Part shown: positions 61,690 through 64,000 of the stretch, in pieces
Layout: each line of letters begins with the position of its first letter
Position numbering within the stretch: the stretch's first letter is position 1
Origin: Sediminibacterium sp.
Lineage (GTDB): Bacteria > Bacteroidota > Bacteroidia > Chitinophagales > Chitinophagaceae
Direction of reading: 5' to 3'
Length of the DNA stretch: 64,000 nucleotides
NCBI GenBank assembly: GCA_017983845.1
Contig: JAGOAO010000008.1
Span: 11,439 to 75,438 of the forward strand
The notes under the pieces: model-generated
Database searches by the model: none
Told to the model about the DNA's origin: nothing
The model's input: the letters and a program-made list of their open reading frames with translations, nothing else
Position numbers and translations under genes: made by a program

Positions 61690-61762
61690 TTAAAAATAAG
61701 GGGTAAGAAGGGCCGACAGATTTAAAACCGAATATTTACAGATTTTTAAGAAAATTTAGCAG

Positions 61763-64000
61763 ATGGAGTATCAATTTAGGGAGATCGAAAAAAAATGGCA
61801 ATCAAACTGGAAAAATCAAAAAGCATATCAGGTTCCCAACCAAAGCGATAAGCCTAAATGTTATGTTTTAGACATGTTTCCTTATCCAAGTGGAGCAGGT
61901 TTGCATGTGGGTCATCCTTTAGGTTATATTGCCTCTGACATTTATAGCAGGTATAAAAGATTAAAAGGATTCAATGTATTGCATCCAATGGGTTATGATG
62001 CTTTTGGATTACCTGCAGAACAATATGCATTAGAACATGGAGTGCATCCTGCAAAAAGCACCCACGATAATATCGATAATTTTAGAAGTCAGTTAGACAA
62101 TATCGGATTCTGTTACGACTGGGATAGAGAAGTGAGAACCTGTGATGCCACTTATTATAAATGGACGCAGTGGATTTTCCTGCAATTGTTCAATAGTTAT
62201 TTTGATCGTCAGTTGAATAAAGCAAATCCTATTACTGCATTGGTGGCTGTATTTGAAAAAGAAGGCAATGTAAATCACGCATGTCCTGCAGATAGTCAAT
62301 TCAATTTTACTGCAGCCGATTGGAAAAGCTGGGACGAGAAAGCGCAACAAGATGTGTTGATGCAATATCGATTGGCATTTTGTGGATTTGGCGAAGTGAA
62401 TTGGTGTGCAGCTTTAGGTACGGTGTTAGCCAATGATGAAGTGATTAATGGATTCAGTGAAAGAGGAGGACATCCGGTAGAAAAAAAGAAATTACGTCAA
62501 TGGTATTTGCGTATTACAGAATATGCAGATCGATTATTGACAGGATTGGATACCATTCAGTTTAGCGATGCCATGAAAGAGATGCAGTCCAATTGGATTG
62601 GTAAAAGTTATGGTGCTGAGATTGATTTTAAAGTGGCAGATCATCAAGCTACTTTAACTGTATATACGACAAGGCCTGATACCGTATTTGGTGTGGACTT
62701 TTTAGTAGTTGCTCCAGAGCATGAGTTGATTCACGAGATTACACCAGCAGCTCATCAAAAGGAAGTAGCTGATTATATTGCTTATGTAAAAAGCAGAAGT
62801 GAACGTGAGCGCATTGCAGAGAAAAAAATTACTGGATGTTTCACAGGGGCTTATGTGGTGAATCCTTTTAATCAACAACGCATTCCAATTTGGATTTCTG
62901 AATATGTATTAGCGGGATACGGTACTGGTGCAATCATGGCCGTGCCTTGTGGGGATGATCGTGACTTTAAATTTGCCCAACATTTTAATATTCCTATTAC
63001 CAATATCATTGGTGACGCATTTGATGGCACTGCAGCCAATCCAACCAAGGAGGCTATTTTAACCAATAGTGATTTCTTAAATGGGGTGGTTCAAAAAGAC
63101 GCCATTCAAATAGTGAATGAAAAATTGGAAGCAATGGGCATTGGCAAAAAGAAAGTCAATTTCCGTATGCGTGATGCTGCTTTTAGTAGACAACGTTATT
63201 GGGGTGAGCCTTTTCCAATTCAATGGAAAAATGGCATTGCGTATCCTTTGTCTGAAACTGAATTACCATTATTGTTACCCACCGTAGAAAATTACGGCCC
63301 TGGTCCTGACGGAGAAGGCCCATTAGCGAATATTGAAGACTGGAAAGCCAATCATTTTGAAACCAATACCATGCCAGGTTTTGCTGGAAGTAGTTGGTAT
63401 TTTTTAAGGTATATGGACCCACACAATGACACTGCATTTTGTGATCGAAAAGTGAGTGATTATTGGGGTCAGGTAGATTTATATATTGGCGGTACCGAGC
63501 ATGCTGTTGGACATTTGTTGTATAGCAGGATGTGGACGAAGGCTTTATATGATCTTGGGCATATTGGATTTGATGAGCCATTTAAAAAATTATTGAATCA
63601 AGGAATGATTCAAGGAAGTTCTCGTTTTGTATATCGCAAAAGAGGTACGCAAGTTTTTGTTTCAGCAGGATTGGCAAAGTCCATGGAAGTGGACCAATTG
63701 CATGTAGATGTGAATATCGTGGATGGGGTAGAACTAGATACTGCAGCATTTAAAAAATGGAAACCAGATTATGCCAACGCCACCTTTGAATTAGAAGAAG
63801 GTAAATATATCTGTGGGGTGGAAGTGGAGAAAATGTCTAAGTCAAAATTCAATACCGTTAATCCAGACGACTTGGTGAATAAATATGGCGCCGATACTTT
63901 TAGAATGTATGAAATGTTCTTGGGTCCTGTAGAGCAAAGTAAGCCATGGGATACTAAGGGTATTGAAGGGGTGCACCGATTCTTAAAAAAGTTATGGAGA
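61763..64000 (+). CDS. leuS: Leucyl-tRNA synthetase, partial (3' end outside window)
   Basis: Charges tRNA-Leu; the first 746 residues are visible, of about 900-950 in this phylum. The ATP-binding HIGH motif is HVGH at 48-51 and the KMSKS motif is exact at 690-694. Between them lies the CP1 editing domain (about 225-425) with TTRPDTVFG; in the editing loop the usual AHDxRD is CGDDRD, keeping the Asp but not the His, which I believe is normal in Bacteroidota. A leucine-specific insert precedes KMSKS (about 625-685). The ATG at 61763 gives the family start EYQFREIEKKWQ. Confidence 0.96.
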   Translation, partial: MEYQFREIEKKWQSNWKNQKAYQVPNQSDKPKCYVLDMFPYPSGAGLHVGHPLGYIASDIYSRYKRLKGFNVLHPMGYDAFGLPAEQYALEHGVHPAKSTHDNIDNFRSQLDNIGFCYDWDREVRTCDATYYKWTQWIFLQLFNSYFDRQLNKANPITALVAVFEKEGNVNHACPADSQFNFTAADWKSWDEKAQQDVLMQYRLAFCGFGEVNWCAALGTVLANDEVINGFSERGGHPVEKKKLRQWYLRITEYADRLLTGLDTIQFSDAMKEMQSNWIGKSYGAEIDFKVADHQATLTVYTTRPDTVFGVDFLVVAPEHELIHEITPAAHQKEVADYIAYVKSRSERERIAEKKITGCFTGAYVVNPFNQQRIPIWISEYVLAGYGTGAIMAVPCGDDRDFKFAQHFNIPITNIIGDAFDGTAANPTKEAILTNSDFLNGVVQKDAIQIVNEKLEAMGIGKKKVNFRMRDAAFSRQRYWGEPFPIQWKNGIAYPLSETELPLLLPTVENYGPGPDGEGPLANIEDWKANHFETNTMPGFAGSSWYFLRYMDPHNDTAFCDRKVSDYWGQVDLYIGGTEHAVGHLLYSRMWTKALYDLGHIGFDEPFKKLLNQGMIQGSSRFVYRKRGTQVFVSAGLAKSMEVDQLHVDVNIVDGVELDTAAFKKWKPDYANATFELEEGKYICGVEVEKMSKSKFNTVNPDDLVNKYGADTFRMYEMFLGPVEQSKPWDTKGIEGVHRFLKKLWR

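Noticed and set aside
61791..61798. A8 run near the start of leuS as a slippage site
   Set aside because: It encodes the conserved EKKW motif, other A8/T8 runs occur in the window, and there is no domain boundary there that would give a useful short product.

Overview
The window is ordinary chromosomal DNA of a member of the Bacteroidota, probably of the Chitinophagaceae/Chitinophagales type. The evidence is a complete gldK-gldL-gldM-gldN block (core of the type IX secretion system, found only in this phylum), Bacteroidota-restricted families (DUF4271 next to hemD, DUF3098 next to ftsX, DUF4783), an F-type ATP synthase subunit a with a long secreted N-terminus, the near absence of Shine-Dalgarno sequences, and repeated TAnnTTTG promoter elements (the Bacteroidota -7 box) just upstream of genes. 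By eye the GC content is in the high 30s percent. No rRNA, tRNA, insertion sequence, prophage or CRISPR array was seen. Genes are packed tightly: 59 protein genes, most convergent pairs abutting or overlapping.

Layout. 0-1.8 kb: a truncated BtuB-like TonB receptor read leftward behind a cobalamin riboswitch, with a hairpin that buries its start codon. 1.8-6.1 kb: amino-acid permease, then a TolC/membrane-fusion pair closed by a strong terminator. 6.2-12.3 kb: gpsA, hemW (convergent, overlapping), DUF4271-hemD, and a thioredoxin-fold DUF255 protein. 12.3-16.9 kb: gldKLMN. 16.9-29.6 kb: a mostly leftward block with uvrC, an ABC exporter, engB, gpmI, dnaX, a GNAT protein, rsmE and dnaB, plus small rightward genes (DUF2721, DUF4783, SUI1/YciH). 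29.6-29.87 kb: the dnaB/pheT divergent gap, holding a tight same-strand cluster of DnaA-box-like nonamers next to an AT-rich stretch.

29.9-37.7 kb: pheT, a coiled-coil gene, zapA, rny, rplS, tatA, gatA and a lytic transglycosylase. 37.7-41.8 kb leftward: an acidic disordered protein, purA and a bifunctional RelA/SpoT homologue. 41.8-51.2 kb: an ABC exporter, atpBEFHA (atpG, atpD and atpC are not here), an ABC-2 transporter pair, a LolA-like carrier and a secreted protein of unknown role. 51.2-61.6 kb: pdxA, rsmA, a D-2-hydroxyacid dehydrogenase, greA, a HIT protein, ruvC, two envelope proteins, an MBL hydrolase, an MFS transporter, uppP, DUF3098 and ftsX. 61.8 kb to the end: leuS, truncated by the window edge.

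No obviously new multi-gene defence or mobile system is present. The most interesting signals lie in regulation and replication: (1) a run of ten A residues in dnaX exactly at the end of the clamp-loader core, with stop codons waiting in both alternative frames, suggesting a slippage-made short gamma-like subunit; (2) the DnaA-box cluster between dnaB and pheT, a candidate oriC or DnaA-controlled operator; (3) a start-codon-masking hairpin beneath the B12 riboswitch; (4) terminator-like hairpins in the leaders of greA, uppP and atpF; and (5) TAnnTTTG boxes so close to ATG codons that several messages should be leaderless.
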